Part shown: piece by piece, positions 34,525 to 47,603 of the stretch | Layout: each line of letters opens with the position of its first letter | How positions within the stretch are numbered: position 1 is the first letter of the stretch | Source: Molossus alvarezi | Taxonomy: Eukaryota; Chordata; Mammalia; Chiroptera; Molossidae | DNA length: 64,000 bases | NCBI GenBank assembly: GCA_037176705.1 | Contig: CM073890.1 | Location: forward strand, 101,546,591-101,610,590 | Direction of reading: 5' to 3' | Notes under the pieces: generated by a model | Databases searched by the model: none | What the model was told of the DNA's origin: nothing | The model's input: only the letters and a program-made list of their open reading frames with translations | Translations under genes and position numbers: made by a program

Positions 34525-34859
34525 GGGTTAGTAATAACAGAAATTGCTACCAGCAGTTTTTTCCCATTCTTCTTTCATAAATCACTAAATAAATCTTAAT
34601 AATCTTAAACTCTGTACTAAATAAACCTATTTAAACCTATTAAATACTATTTTAGAAATGAACCCTTTTTTGGGAGTTCAGCTCCAAGGTCAATACCATC
34701 ATTTCTCCAAATACGGATGTAGTAGCTGATGGGCATGTTAATACAAGATGCATGAAAACTCTTGCTGAGCAATAACATGTCTCATTTCTTGCAAAATATT
34801 TTAAATGTTAGAACCAAGATACTGTCATATCCGGCAGGGAAGTGATAACACACTTAGGA

Positions 34860-34970
34860 ACAAGCCTCATTTAATCCTTACAACAACCGTAGGTGACTTA
34901 CATATATGTTTAGAGCCAGGATTTGGGTACAATTCAAATCTGGCTGACCCTAGCGTCCTTGGCACTTTGG
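34860..34970 (+). mobile_element. MIR fragment, tentative
   Basis: 'catttaatccttacaacaac' and 'gagccaggatttgggtacaa' fit the MIR 3' half but with the central core missing. Confidence 0.45.
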
Positions 34971-35394
34971 CATTGTACAGTGTATTTCAGGAAGTAGCCC
35001 TGATTTAGGTACCATAAGCTACAGTTACACTCTTTAGCACAAAGTATGTTGGGGAGGATTATTTGCTTTGTTTTTAGCTACAGAAAGTAACTAGGTGAAG
35101 GGAAAGGTATATACTTCACTATCTGATAGAATCCATGTTGCAGAAAGTTCAAGGTGCATGTTTTCTGGAAGAATAGCTGGGTCCAAGATGAAAGTGCTGC
35201 TAATGACCTCTCTACTGCAGTCGTGGTTTCTCCCCTGTGTCTCTTTCATTGTCCCCTCTCTCTCTGAAAATGAAGTACCTTTGATCCACAGAGTAGAAAT
35301 AGAAATACTGCCAATTACAGCCTGAGAGGCTGGTCTCACTAATTATAATCCCTGAGGACAGAGCCTTTTTAAGTCCTCTTTACCACCACATCCC

Positions 35395-36238
35395 AATTCA
35401 TTATGCCAGATATTGGCAAAGATGCAGAGAAAGTGAATCTGTTGTTCATTGCTGATGGGAATGTAAATGGTACAGCCACTATGGAAATTCATTTTGTAGT
35501 TTATTATAAAACTAAACATGAAGTTATTCATATGACCCAACAGTTGCATACTTGGGCCCTCCAGATTAATGAAGAGTTGTATTCACATAGAACCTGTGCA
35601 CATGTCCATTGCAGCTTTATTTTGTAGTAGCCAAAAACTTGAATCAGCTCAGCTGTCTTTCAACAGGGCGATGGTTAAATGAACTGTAGGGCATACATGC
35701 CGTGGATTGCTACTCAGTACTAAAAAGGAATGACCTATATTTGCAACAAGTTGGATGGATTTCAGGGAATTGTGCTGAATGAAAAAAAGCTAATATAAAA
35801 AGTTGCCTACTGTATGATTCCAGTTAACTAAAATGTTAAAATGGAGAAATGGAGAACGTTGTTGGACTTCAGGGCCAGGGACTCTGGAAGTGGGCAGGCG
35901 AGAGGGAAGTGAGTGTAAGGATAAGGGGGAGACAGTGGATTCTTGGGAGCGTTCACTATTGTTATCTTGATTGGTGGCGAATATGCAAAATTGTACAGAT
36001 GGTAACATTGAAGAGAGCTTTATAAACACACATACAACACACACAAACACACACGAGTACAGGCAAAATTGAGGAAATCTGAATAAGAGAGGTGTATTGT
36101 ATCAAGGACAATATCCTGGTTGTGATATTATCCTGTAGTTTTATGAAATGTTACCATTGGGGAAAATTAGGATAACTATGTATCATCTCTTACATCTTCG
36201 TGAGAATCAGCAATCATTCCAATTAAAACCTTAACTTA
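35395..36238 (+). mobile_element. Old L1 ORF2 end and 3' UTR
   Basis: Collinear L1 motifs: 'ttgttcattgctgatgggaa', 'ggtacagccactatggaaat', 'tatgacccaacagttgcata', 'catgtccattgcagctttat', 'tcaacagggcgatggttaaa', 'gattgctactcagtactaaa', 'ttgtgctgaatgaaaa', and the 3' UTR 'tgtgaaa..attaaaac'-like end. All frames are broken, so it is a dead copy of an older L1M-type family. The CA-rich run at 36027-36055 lies inside it. Confidence 0.88.
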
Positions 36239-36239
36239 A

Positions 36240-38442
36240 AAATGGAGATAACTAGATAAATAGTTGTTCCATGAATGAGTACATGAGAGTCAGTGAGTAA
36301 TTACCAGATACATCTGAATCTATGATGATTTATGGCATGCCTTCTTTTAAACTCATTTTATAATAACCTAAAATCACTTTTAAAATTCCTAGATGCATTC
36401 ATGACATCTATAGCAGATAGAAAGACAAGCGTTCTTCTAATGAGAATGTTGTAGATTTAGTATGTCTAACTTACAGCTTTAATACTAAGTTCTAAGTTGC
36501 CAATTATTGACCAAAGGTTAAGCTAGTGTTACAATTATTTTAAAACTAAAGTTGCAGTTTTTGGTAAATGCTTCACAGACTTCAAGTGATTTATACATGA
36601 TATTAAAAACTTTTACCTCATTTAACATATTATGAATAGTTCATGATCTCTTACAAAATATTCTTGGAAGCCATATTACCTAAACTATGACTATTTCATA
36701 CCTTGTCAGGAACTTTAAAAAAAGAAAGCATTGTTTTGGGAACATGTGTTCTTGGAATAAGCTTACATTATGGCATTTTAAAGCCTTTTACCTAAGAAGA
36801 CTTGTATTTTTCTTCTTCTTCTAGAATTCTTCATAGGCTCATTCCCATTTAAAAAATATCTTATAAGGCTTTAGGTTTCATAAAAACATGGCCACATATG
36901 ACATTAAAATGTCAATGTATAGGTATAACATTGACTGATATCATAAATAAGTAGTTGCATCCCAACTGCAGTCAAGGAGTATGTATCCTGCTCTTCAGTA
37001 TCTTTCATTAAAAAAATGTCTAATAGAAACATATGCACCATATCAGGGGTGATTGCTTGAAGGACATTTCGGATATTCTACAAGTAGACTTGATCATCAG
37101 ATCAACAGAACAGAGTAATTGACAACTACATTTTGACAGCTGCCACTAAATTCACATATGTACCTGAAATATCTGTGATTCATTTTAGAGGACAATATCT
37201 GATAATCAGTGTCTAATTTAACTTAACCTGCTGAGATGTACTCAAACTAAATTCTAAGCGTTTGTTTTGTTTTCCTTCTTTCCATGAATGAATCTCACTT
37301 ACACAAAGGATGTGTAGGAAGTGATGCTCATGGTGCTGTGTTTCATTATAGGTGTGTTTTTGTTGTTGTAGTTCTTTCCACTGATCTTTGTGTAACTTCC
37401 CACGTTTTGAGAATTACAGCCTTTTTAAGTAAAGCATTTTTATGGAAAATGCTTTGTGAGGTCCAGATTGTTGAAATAAACAAGGTAATTACCCATACTC
37501 TGCGTTCTTTAATAATGTCAGTATTTCTAAATAGCCAGTTTTCCCTCTATGATATCTCATTTCTGTGAAGAACTTACTAAATTATGCAATGCTAGGGAAA
37601 ATGGGCTATTTAGGTACACTGTCTGAAATGTGAATGTCTTCTCCCCAGTACAAATAATTATCTTTAACTTCTGAAAAACTTCTAGGACATGTCATTTCTA
37701 GATAGAAGGCATTGTGAGAAAGGAGAAATATTTGTGATATAGTCTTAGACCTGGAAATATATTTGGATATCTGCATTAAATGGTATCAAAAAATCATGAC
37801 TTCCTCAAATAGAACGAACACGTTTGTTAAGAAAAGGAAAGAAAGAAATCTGGCTTATTAGGAGGACATAAACTCGGATATAATTGATGTTAGCTCAGAG
37901 CAGCACTGAAAGAAACTCTTAGCAAGAGGAATGATGTACTTCTGAAAATATGCTGATTTCACAAGTCTTTTGAGTACATTTAAGGATATGAAAAATTGAA
38001 GGTGAAAAGCCGGTACTGCAGTTTTACTGGTCATTATATTTGTGATCTTCAAAGCCTCAACACAAAGGCTGAGATGATGGAATGGTATACAGGGAGCTTT
38101 ACATAGAACCAACCTCAGCTGTTAGAGGATCAGTAAGAGCAGCCCCATGAATCTGGTGAAGTTCTGTGCTTGCGATTCTTTATATGTGTATGTATTCATT
38201 TTTCTGCAAACAGTAATGCATGCCGCATCAAGAATTTTCAGGATAAAGTGATTTTGGCAATGCTGTATGCAAGAGAGCCATAGAGATGTACTCACATTAA
38301 AGCAAAAACACTGTTGGGAAGTGTTTGAAGAACACACATAAGGATTATATTTTTCTGCTGACAGTTCTTCAAAGAAAGTCTTTCTTCAATGTTGTTCTAA
38401 TAAATGAATAAGAGAGAGCTTCTACATTTGTTCCGTCTCTTC

Positions 38443-38447
<5 letters not shown>
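36240..38447. other. AT-rich DNA, nothing recognised
   Basis: More than 2 kb without a recognised element. The 94-codon plus frame (37284-37568) and two minus frames near 37858-38337 have no recognisable domain. Confidence 0.4.

Positions 38448-38486
<39 letters not shown>
38448..38486. repeat. (TG)n microsatellite
   Basis: Perfect TG array of about 19 units. Confidence 0.97.
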
Positions 38487-38489
<3 letters not shown>

Positions 38490-39950
38490 ATATCTATGGG
38501 GGAATAAAGAATGACACTCTCATAAAAAAAATTTTTATCTCCTTTTTCTCTCTTTTTCTACTTGGATGAGAAGAACCAGTATAAATAGTTTGGCAAGATG
38601 ACAGCTAAAATTCATACTAAGCAGAGGGAGAGAGCTGATAAAATAATTCTTTTGATAACATGAACCGGCACTGTCCACTCCCCAGGCCTCTGGGTCTCTA
38701 GCCTGTTATACTCAAGACAGTTTTTGACTTGCAATTTTGGCAGAGCTAGTCAAACACTTTAAGTGGGTTTGGACTGTGTGCCAGGCACTGTGCTAGGCAC
38801 TAGGAAAACATCAGGTCATCCAAAAGCCAGATACATAATTATCAGGCACTGGGACTTTGTAAAACCTAAGAAAATAAAAATAACGAACAGAAGTATAAAA
38901 TCCACAAACTAAATTAATGGAGTATGTGGGGTAGGGGTGAGTAAAAAAAAAAAGTCGAAGCATAAATAAGACACTGCTGGGTTTCGAGGCGTCATAACTT
39001 ATCACGGTTTTTCTTCCCCTGTGGGTTACAGACCAGTTGCGAGTAGACCTGGGCAGTCCCTTCTCAGCAGCTTATCCCTGGCATCGCTCCATCTCTTGGT
39101 TATAGGGAAGAAGGGCTGTGAGGAAGGGAGACCTGTCCTTTGGATACATGGCCCTGATGAGGATGGGGTGGGAATTCCGTTTCTCTAGTATTGTGAAGGA
39201 GGGGCTGTTCAGGCCCCTCTATTAAGTACATATAGGAAAACCTGAATGACATAGGCTGGAACTACATGAGCCAAATCAGAAGAACGAGAATTTAAAAAGT
39301 GTTTAGCAAGGGGCTGTTGGTGGCAGTGGGTAATTTGGAAACCGTGGCTGATGTTTGATTCATGGACACAAAGCAGGCGATAATCTTTGCGAACAATGAC
39401 TCCTGAAAGGAATACAACTGTTCTTTGAAACTGAGGCTACCAAGGAAACAATTGAGGATGGAGAGGGTGTCAGAGCACAGAGGAAATGCTCAGGGTGCCC
39501 AGCCGTTTTCTTCTGGGTAGAAAATACCGCTTCTGCTATTAGCGTGCATGAATACAGACAGGCAAGAACCCAAGGAGTAGGGAAGGATATAGCTCACATC
39601 TAGTGACAATAATAAAATGTAACACGACACCAGGGCATTGATAGCTCAGTACAAGCGGCACTTGGGGAAAATCAAAGCTAGGTAAGTTATCTACAGTGGT
39701 GTGTGTCTGTGTCCACACCCTACAGCCCAAAGTCTGACTGCAGTAATGTGGAAGGCAACCATCTGGCCTGGGAGCATAGCAGTAAAGATTTCCCCACTGA
39801 GTATATGCTACTGAAACCACATCAGTATTTAGCTATGTATTTTTATCTGATTTATTTTATCATTTCTCTGTTGCAAAAGTGGATTTGTATGGCCCTGTAA
39901 AAGTGAAAATAAAACCATAAATATAGTTTCTACATGTGGTTGGAAGAACT
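38487..39950. other. Mostly unrecognised
   Basis: A short ancient-repeat motif (ctgtgtgccaggcactgtgc, about 38775-38795) is present. The rest, including a 93-codon minus frame at 39539-39820, is unassigned. Confidence 0.4.
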
Positions 39951-39954
39951 CCAA

Positions 39955-40540
39955 ATATGATCCCCCAAGATTCCCATGTTACGGTTATTTAATCAAACGC
40001 AAATCTAAATACTGCTGGGAAGGACTTTGCAGATGGAATTAAGAATAATGATTCACTGACCTTAAGAAGGAAGAGTATCCTGGATCGAATGAAATCACAG
40101 CAGCCTTTCAAAGCAGCAAAGTTTAAACAGATGAGCAGAAAAGAGAAGCAGAGGAGATACACGGCAAGAGGAGGTCAGAGGTCCAAGCGTGAGGAGGACT
40201 CGTCCACACTCGCTGGTGTGGACGATGGAGGGAAAATGAACCGCAGTCCGGGAATGCAGACGAACTCCAGAAGATGACAACAAGCCCAGGCTGAAAGCCA
40301 GGAAGAAAATGAAAGCTCAGTCCTACAACCACGTGGACCTGAATTCTGTAAACAACCCTAGTCCCTCCAGAAGGGAGCCCACTGCCAGCACCTTGATTTT
40401 GGCTTTGTGCAAAGAACCAACCGTTCCATGTTTGGCCAATACTTCTGAACCACAGAAATGGTGAGATAATACATGCATGCTGTTTAAGCCACTGAGGTTG
40501 TGGCTATTTGTTACAGCAGCAATAGACACCTAATACATTG
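39955..40540 (+). mobile_element. MLT1-like MaLR LTR
   Basis: Ordered motifs: 'gatcccccaagattcccatg', 'gggaaggactttgcagatgg', 'aattaag', 'gagtatcctggat', 'ggtccaagcgtgaggagga'-region, 'ctgccagcaccttgatttt' and 'taagccactgaggttgtgg' with 'tttgttacagcagcaataga'. This is the plus-strand order of MLT1-type LTRs. It contains overlapping frames that are not genes. Confidence 0.7.
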
Positions 40541-41639
40541 CACAAAATGCATGTGGAATATTCTATTAGGCGGAATCTCCTTGTGCTCGGAAGCATAACC
40601 AGTGCGCAGAAACCTTAGTCACTAGGTTCCAGCTCGCATTTGTAAAATAGTGATGGTGAGAGAATCATTTCTGCTTCAGAGGTTTGCAACCAACTACACT
40701 TTCAGAAAGTCTCGTTGGAGTTCCAGTTCAATGCTGTTTAGATTTTCAGGTTGTGCAATTGCACTTTGGAAAAATATTTCGTGGCTGCAGAAGTTATGGA
40801 AATAAAGGATGGTGCTGCCAGACTCCAGTCTGCAGGGTAGGCTGGCTCCGCTGTCCTGCCTCACTGACCGTGTCACTTTCTGTTTGTTTTTCAGAGAAGG
40901 GCAAGAGCTATCCTAATATTACCTAAAATATCTAGTATAGTTTGGGAATTAAATTTGCTTCCAGAGGTCTCATAAGGGAACCATTATTTAAGTGGTGGGT
41001 GGCAGGAAGAATTCTGTGGCATGTGCTTCTGTGCACGAACCTCACATTTGCCCACCTTTCCCAGAGATACAGGAAAATATCGGTTCCCTGGACTAGGGAT
41101 AAACTTTGGGAGCATTGGACCCCTGGGCAGTTAAAGAAAATGAGGCAAGATATTTGGAGGAAACTGTTTCCACATACTGTGGGTTTCAGAGTATGGAAGT
41201 GTTGGCAGTGGTGAGGGGTAGGGATTTGCAGATCCTGTTATAAATTCCTTACAGGTTAAGCCCTGAGGCCCAAAGATTGTAAGTGGTTTGCCCAAGATCA
41301 GCATTATGGGGGTTTCCTTTTTTGACATTTTTGCCACTGTAATGCTCAATAAAATTGCTCTATACAGTATCTTTAAAAAGACAAATTGACATTATGGACT
41401 GGCTCACGAGCAAACGTATACCATTTACAAAGAGCTGTGATAACATGAGAATTTTTACATAGTAGCTTCTAAGAGAAGACGCGCTAGATAATATCCATAG
41501 ACTTTAGCTAGAAATTTCTGTGGCCGAAGGTCAAGAGCAGCCACTGTTGTAGAGACATGGTCTGCAGCTGCTTCTCTACTCGGGGCAGCGATGCCAGCCG
41601 TTTCGCTGGGCAGTGTGGGCTGTGAGTAAGATAGCGGTA
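40541..41639. other. Unassigned DNA between two MaLR-like LTRs
   Basis: No gag, protease or pol-like motif is readable. 'ctgaggcccaaagattgtaa' with 'gtggtttgcccaagatcag' (41262-41305) resembles a MIR core. If the two flanking LTRs belong to one element, this would be its decayed interior, but that is unproven. Confidence 0.35.
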
Positions 41640-42095
41640 CCCGACTGAAAGGCGGTGCTGGGCAGAATAATGGTCCCACAAAGATGCCCATGCCCCCAGA
41701 AGCTGAGTCTATTTCATGGCAAAAGGGAAACAAAGTTGCAGATGATAATATTAAGGTTGCTAATCATCTGACTTTATAATACAGATTGCCCTGGATGATG
41801 ATTGGTGGGTCTAATGTAATCAGTGGGGTCCTTAGCTAGTCCGTGGGCGATGTGACCACAGAAGAAAGGCATGGCAATGCATTTTTACAGGCTTTGAACA
41901 TGGGTGAAGCCTCTAGAAGGAGGGAAAGGGAAGGAAATGGATTCTCCCTTTCAGAAAGAAACACAGCCCTGCTGATACCTTAATCTGAGCCCATAAGACC
42001 TGTGTCAGATTACTGACCTACAGATAGCAGAGGTGTCTTGTTTAAAGCCATGGATATTGTAGAATTTGTTACAGCAGCAAATAGAAAACTAACAC
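41640..42095 (+). mobile_element. MLT1-like MaLR LTR, second copy
   Basis: Collinear motifs: 'cagaataatggtcccacaaa', 'gttgcagatgataatattaa', 'tgccctggatgatgattggt', 'gtaatcagtggggtcctta', 'cctctagaaggagggaaagg', 'cagccctgctgatacctta', and 'tttgttacagcagcaaatag' at the end. Same orientation as the copy at 39955. Confidence 0.72.
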
Positions 42096-42259
42096 AAAAG
42101 TGAATAGCTTCATGTTACTCATTTGGTTCTAGTCCATTTAAAACATGTATTTACTTCCATCCCTTCAAGGAATTTTACCTCCCACCCTTTCTTTGATTCT
42201 TCTCTAGTCCACTTCTCAAATCTGCTTCTATTCAAGATTCTTTGAAATAACTCCCCTGT

Positions 42260-42405
42260 GAATCTCAAAATATAATGTGCTTAGTAATCTGCATTTCATT
42301 ATGTTAAAATTGTGGGTTCCCATTATGTCTGGGGTGGTGCCTTGGATTCTGCATTTGTAACATGCTCTGGTCCACCGATCATACCTTGCGAACCTGAACC
42401 ATTGA
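42260..42405 (-). mobile_element. MER5-like hAT-Charlie relic
   Basis: 'gtctggggtggtgccttgga' and 'ttctgcatttgtaacatgct' resemble the MER5 reverse strand 'gtctggggtggggcc..gaatctgcatttctaacaag'. 'ataccttgcgaacc' sits where the terminal 'cactttgagaacc' is expected. Confidence 0.6.
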
Positions 42406-42659
42406 GTCTACCACAGTGGAATTACCTTAAACTGGATATAGATATAAATATATAGATATGAAACAAAGGCTCATTTGGGGGGAAAATTCTTGTATAACCT
42501 AGGCACTCTAAAACTCTTACTTCCATATTGAGGAAATAAACATTTTGTGAAGTATGTTACTGATTACCCATAGTACTAGGAACAAAAAAAAGCTTGGGTG
42601 GTTTTCTGAATTATTTATTAAAAAAAACTTTTGAAAATTAGTGATTTGTTTTTAAAAAT

Positions 42660-42760
42660 GGATGATATAGCATAGAATTCTACATGTGAAACCTGTATCA
42701 TTTTATTAACCAATGTCACCCCAATACATATAATAAAAAATAAAATAAATAGATAAAGTT
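42660..42760 (+). mobile_element. L1 3' tip
   Basis: 'atgtgaaacctgtatcattt' and 'attaaccaatgtcaccccaa' followed by an A-rich tail are the last about 100 bp of the same L1 3' UTR lineage seen at 22590, 30864 and 57887. Confidence 0.82.
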
Positions 42761-43019
42761 TTGTGCTAGTATATGGAATTTTTCTTGCATTGTACCTTTT
42801 TTTAATTGACGGGCTCTCCAGAATTTAGATTACAAAAATCAACTAAATGTGCCTGCTATTATGACTAAGTGCAAAGATCACCACTTCCCTTTGAAAGTCA
42901 ACATTCATCTTCGCACATAGTCATTATCTCCGAGGAGAGCTATAGTTAGATGGTGGTGAAAGAAACATTAACTTCCCAGTAATTTCGAGAGATGACCTAA
43001 CTAGACCAATGTCTACAAC

Positions 43020-43195
43020 ACATCACGGTTTCCAGGCATCAAGGGGCCTTTTAAAAACCAGCATTTTAGCGTCCTCCCAGACCAATTAAAGCAGGATCTC
43101 TGGCGGTAGACTGAAGGCATTAGTATACATGTATTAAAGTTCTGAGGTTGTTCTAGAAATCAGCTAGGTCAGGGTTGCGGTTCATTGCTCTGAAA
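43020..43195 (-). mobile_element. MER5/MER20-like hAT relic
   Basis: 'cagaccaattaaagcaggat', 'ctctggcggtagactgaagg' and 'agggttgcggttcattgctc' fit the order of MER5-type elements on the reverse strand, with strong divergence. Confidence 0.45.
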
Positions 43196-44416
43196 CTGCC
43201 CTGTCCAATATACTAACCACTAGACACACGTATACCACACGTATACCACTAGCACACCAGATTGTGAAGCTTTAATGTGCAAACTGAATTTAAAAGATCT
43301 CATTAGTAATATTTTATGTTGATTACATGTTAAAATGAAAATATGGATATATTGGGTCAGATAGAATATGTTAAGATTTTCTTTTTCTTTGTTATTAATG
43401 TAGCAGGTAGAAACTTTAAAATTATTTTTGTGGCCCACAGTTGCTAGGGTCCTAATATTTCTGTACATTGACGGTATATATGAATTTCTAAATTCATATT
43501 CTTTTATTGTGTTAACTCACAGAGCATTTTCTCTTCTACTGTTATTTCACTCTTCCTTTTTATGAATTTCAAACAACTAGATTCTTAAGCCATTCTTCTG
43601 CTACTTTAGCAGAAATTAAGCAAGTCAGCTATTAAAGCCAGATCCAGGAATTTCCCTATAGAACTTCTCTCCTTCCTATTCCTCAAATCTGTGAGCTCAG
43701 AAATGAGGAGGTCATGATGCACGTCATTGTTTATTGTCACTGGAGTTTCTCTCATTGCATATCTTAATATGATCTACATCAGTATCCTACGAAGTCATTT
43801 ACCTGGAGAAATCCTCCCTCCAAAAATAATCACTGAAACAGATTTTTAAGGACTGGTGAAAGAAACAAGTGAAAAAAGATAACCTTGAATTTTGAAAATG
43901 ACTGTAGCTTCAAGCATTCAAGAGAAACATGGTGACCTGAGACTCTATGTGGTAGATCCATGTGCTGTTCCCATTTTTTCTCCATCTGACTTCCCATTTT
44001 TCTGTCTATCCTTAATTCCATTCATATTTGTAGAGGAGTTGGGGAATGCACAACTTTTAAGATTGCATTTTATCAGGTGGCAGGACAAATTGTGTTCTTC
44101 TTCCTCTTTCTGAAGGGATTTTCCCCACCCCTGTAGTCATTCTCTTTCACTTTAGGAGAAAATCTAAGAAAAACATTACATGCTGTTTCATTCTCTTTCT
44201 CATTCTCTTCTACACACTTTCTTTTGGATGTAATGCTTTATTGATCCATGTAAAGTCTGGCTGTTATTCTCTGTGTTGTTCATCACTTCTATGCTTCTTT
44301 TTTAGAAAAATATTATTTTTTCAACTAGTACATGAAATATTAAAGCTTTTTTCCCATGTTTCTACAAAGGGCCAAAATTGTGCACATGTTGGGAGCGTGT
44401 GTGTGTCTATGACACA
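43196..44416. other. Nothing recognised
   Basis: AT-rich with short frames on both strands and no recognised element. Confidence 0.4.
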
Positions 44417-44417
44417 T

Positions 44418-44795
44418 GTTGTATTAGTCATGCTTCTCTGCAGAACAGAATCAATAGGATACATATGGGTAGGTAAATGAAAGACTTATTTTAAGGTATT
44501 AACTCATGTGATTGTGGGATTGACAAGTCTGAAATTTGTAAGACAAGCTGTCATGCTGAAAACTCAGGCAAGTTTTCAGTTTTATAGGCTTGAGACAGAA
44601 TTATTTTTTTTTCAAGAACTTCGGGAGACCTTCAACTGATTGGATGAGGCCCAAGTTCTCAAGGGCAGTGTTCTTTACTAAAATCAACTGATTTGAATGT
44701 TAATCACATTTACAAAATATTTTCACAGTAACTGTTAAACTAGTGTTTGACCAAACAACTGGCATCATAGCCTACTCAAATGGATACATCAAGTT
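44418..44795 (+). mobile_element. LTR-like ancient repeat starting TGTATTAGTC
   Basis: Begins 'tgtattagtcatgcttctct', continues 'aacagaatcaataggataca', 'aactcatgtgattgtgggat', 'caactgattggatgaggccc', 'gtgtttgaccaaacaactgg' and 'catcatagcctactcaaatg'. This is a repeat widely seen in mammals. The TG start suggests an LTR, but I do not assign a family name. Confidence 0.65.
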
Positions 44796-44799
44796 TTAT

Positions 44800-46015
44800 A
44801 TAAATTCTCCCAGGATACAGAAAAATTCAGAATCACAGGAATAACAACTCTGTATGAAGAGTACATAATTTTATGTTCCCATTTTATAAATCATGAAGCC
44901 TGTATGAGAATGAAATTAAACTCAGACATGACTGATATATATTTTAATAAATTAAGATAGCATTGTTGTAGACAAACCTTTAGATGTAATCCAAAAATAT
45001 TAGTAATTTAGAAGGATTTTTAAAATTAAGACATATGTAAGATTTTAAGTTTACCAATTTACTATAACTACAGAGTTGTTGGTAGCAATCATATATTTGA
45101 GGTAATTAATCAATTAAGAAGTATAAAGACAATCACTAAAGAAAATTTTACTGTAGAATACTCCATAGGTACAGAAAGCAAGCACCATTAGGTGTGGGAA
45201 AATCACATATTATGATTTCAGCTCACTTAACAAGTTTGAAGTTCCTGCTTCAACTCATTTGTTTCCTTAATTAACCATTGTGATTATATTTTGTAGTTTC
45301 TATTGGGCCAAGGAACAGCTAATGTATGTATGTATTTGTATATAGATGTACCACATTAAAATATCAACAAGTTCTCCATATACTTGGTCTCTTAGCAATA
45401 CATTTACTCTATTCACTTTCCAACTTAACTGTGTTCCCTTGTCATATTTGAGTATTCCTATTCATTTTGGCTTATTTAGTATAGATATAGTATCAAAGTA
45501 TATTTATAAAGTTTTAGCTCTGATGACATTAGATTTTGTAACAGTGAATTAGTTAATAGATAGATCTGAACAGTTATGTAATTTTATTTGCTAAAACATT
45601 AAATGTTTATAAATCCTGATAATGCCTACTAGAACACACAATAAAATTATTTTCATTAAGGCCAATTGCATAAAAACTAATTGGGTTAATACAATGGAAG
45701 GAAAATATAATGAACTAATTGATGTACAAATCATTAACAAAATGAAGCTAAAAGATTTAAAAATGGAATTGCTTTACAATTTTTTTTTGGAGCAAAACTT
45801 GTTATGCACACTCAACTGGAATACCATTTATTTTTGATGTCATAAAATATTGCAGAAACAGTGTTCATTTTTAAATTTATGGACACTATAAATATTTCTT
45901 CCCTGTCCCTTTTGATTACAGTTTATTGACATGTAATAATAATCTCCTTTTCACTGATTGAATTGTGATGTCATTGTTGCAGTGGTGATTAAGCAAGAAT
46001 AAAAAGAAGAAGAGA
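44800..46015. other. AT-rich DNA, nothing recognised
   Basis: Two 70-codon frames (45346 and 45622) have AT-driven composition and no recognised domain. Confidence 0.4.
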
Positions 46016-46017
46016 GC

Positions 46018-46150
46018 CTAGATGATGTGAATTTAAGTCCCTCTTCTGATAGTCACTGACTTTAACTTCATTTCTCTCAGACTTAATAAAGACTAATCTA
46101 AAAAACAGGGAAAATAACATTTTTCTACGCTGTTGTGATTAAAGACAACG
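46018..46150 (+). mobile_element. MIR fragment
   Basis: 'tcactgactttaacttcatt' and 'tctctcagacttaataaaga' with 'cagggaaaataacatttttc' follow the MIR order (5' half to core). Confidence 0.5.
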
Positions 46151-46324
46151 CATCATTGTTTTTATAGAAGATATTTTCAGTCAGTCCTGCCCCTACTAAC
46201 AGATATATAAAGAGAAATGTTTATTATATTGTGGATATAGCATACATCCTACATACATGTATATACATGTTCTTCTTTCAGACCATTGTTTTAAAGAATA
46301 GCCCTTATGTCCTGGTGTAAAAGG

Positions 46325-46500
46325 TATCTGCCTGTACTTTGTGTACATTTTCTCAACAACCAGAACAACCTCAGTGAGGCAGGCATTATTCTCTCAATTA
46401 TTGATAAAGTAACTATTGATCAGAGATGTTAAGCAACTCTAGTGCCTCCAGATCACAGTCAGGACCCACATGTCTGAATATACAGCCTGCGTTACAGCAT
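46325..46500 (+). mobile_element. MIR fragment
   Basis: 'ccagaacaacctcagtgagg' and 'caggcattattctctcaatt' with 'gatgttaagcaactct' and 'gatcacagtcaggacc' follow the MIR core and 3' half. Confidence 0.65.
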
Positions 46501-46719
46501 TCTTTTTCACGTTAGCTGTCTGTTTCTGTGACATGACATCTGCTTCTATTTATTGAAATAGGGCCAGTATTGGAAAGATCACCACATTCAAGATTTTTTA
46601 AATCATATTTTATGTTACAATGTCATTGATACTCTGAAGCCCTTCTCTGTTTCTGCGTCCTGCTCTCTTACACCTTGTCTGTCCTGCTCCTCCCCGGTGG
46701 TCTCATCAATGTGGGGCAT

Positions 46720-46885
46720 GTTGTACTAGAAGGGGATTGGACCGTGAACCTGGAGTAGAATCCAATAATCCTGGGCAAGTCACTTATTTCTGTACCATGT
46801 TTGCTCATTAGTGGGTAATGACATCTGTCTTGCATAGATGTGATGATTAAATGGATAACCTGAGGTGCTTTATAAAAATTCATAT
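46720..46885 (+). mobile_element. MIR fragment
   Basis: 'ctgggcaagtcacttatttc' and 'tgtgatgattaaatggataa' with 'gtgctttataaaa' match the middle of MIR. Confidence 0.6.
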
Positions 46886-46889
46886 TGCA

Positions 46890-47587
46890 CCTCAAAATTT
46901 GGTTGCATTACCCTTACTCCTTCAGTTTTGAGATTGTGGCCACGAGATGTACGGGTTTTCTAACGTTCTGACATTGAAATTGCTTCTTCCTTTACATTTT
47001 ATTTCTGTTGTAAATTTCATCCACACTCGTGTTTCTCAATTTATTTTATTACTTTTGACTCCCCATGATCATGCTGTTCTCATGTTCTCGGCAGGTCTCC
47101 CTTCTGCATTGCTTACTTGACCGTCATGTTATCTCTACTCTGTTCCTTTATTTCATGTCAACTCTGTACTCTGCTCTCAAAATATGCCTCTAAATGCATA
47201 ATTTATTGTCACACACAATTTCCAAAGGGTCAGTGACTGTGCACTGCTATCCAGAAATCTAAGTTATCTGTCAAGATGCTACATTCATTTAAGAATCCCT
47301 CTGAAATCTCTCTTCCTTGTAAATGTTGTATAATGTTGTCTGTTCTTCTGGATATCAAGCTCATTCTTCAAAAACTAAACTCACTGTTTCCCATAACTAA
47401 AGTAATTAGAGATCCTTCTAAAGAGAGGATGTCTTCCATTACATATTTTACCTAGTACATACTGTCTCGATAAATTTTCTAGAACACTTTTTCTAATTTT
47501 TTTTATTTTACACAACATACATATGTACACAGACATGTGTACTCTTAACTCCCATGCTGTTCACTGAACTGCCTTATGTGTTATATT
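46890..47587. other. Nothing recognised
   Basis: No VES, L1 or gene recognised. Composition is mildly pyrimidine-rich. Confidence 0.4.
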
Positions 47588-47603
47588 GCGTTCAACCATC
47601 TTT

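Noticed and set aside
40089..40529. Overlapping small frames that might suggest a gene
   Set aside because: They lie in an MLT1-like LTR and conflict across strands.
42260..43195. A single hAT element spanning both MER5-like pieces
   Set aside because: An L1 3' tip lies between them and the pieces overlap in consensus region, so two separate relics are more likely.
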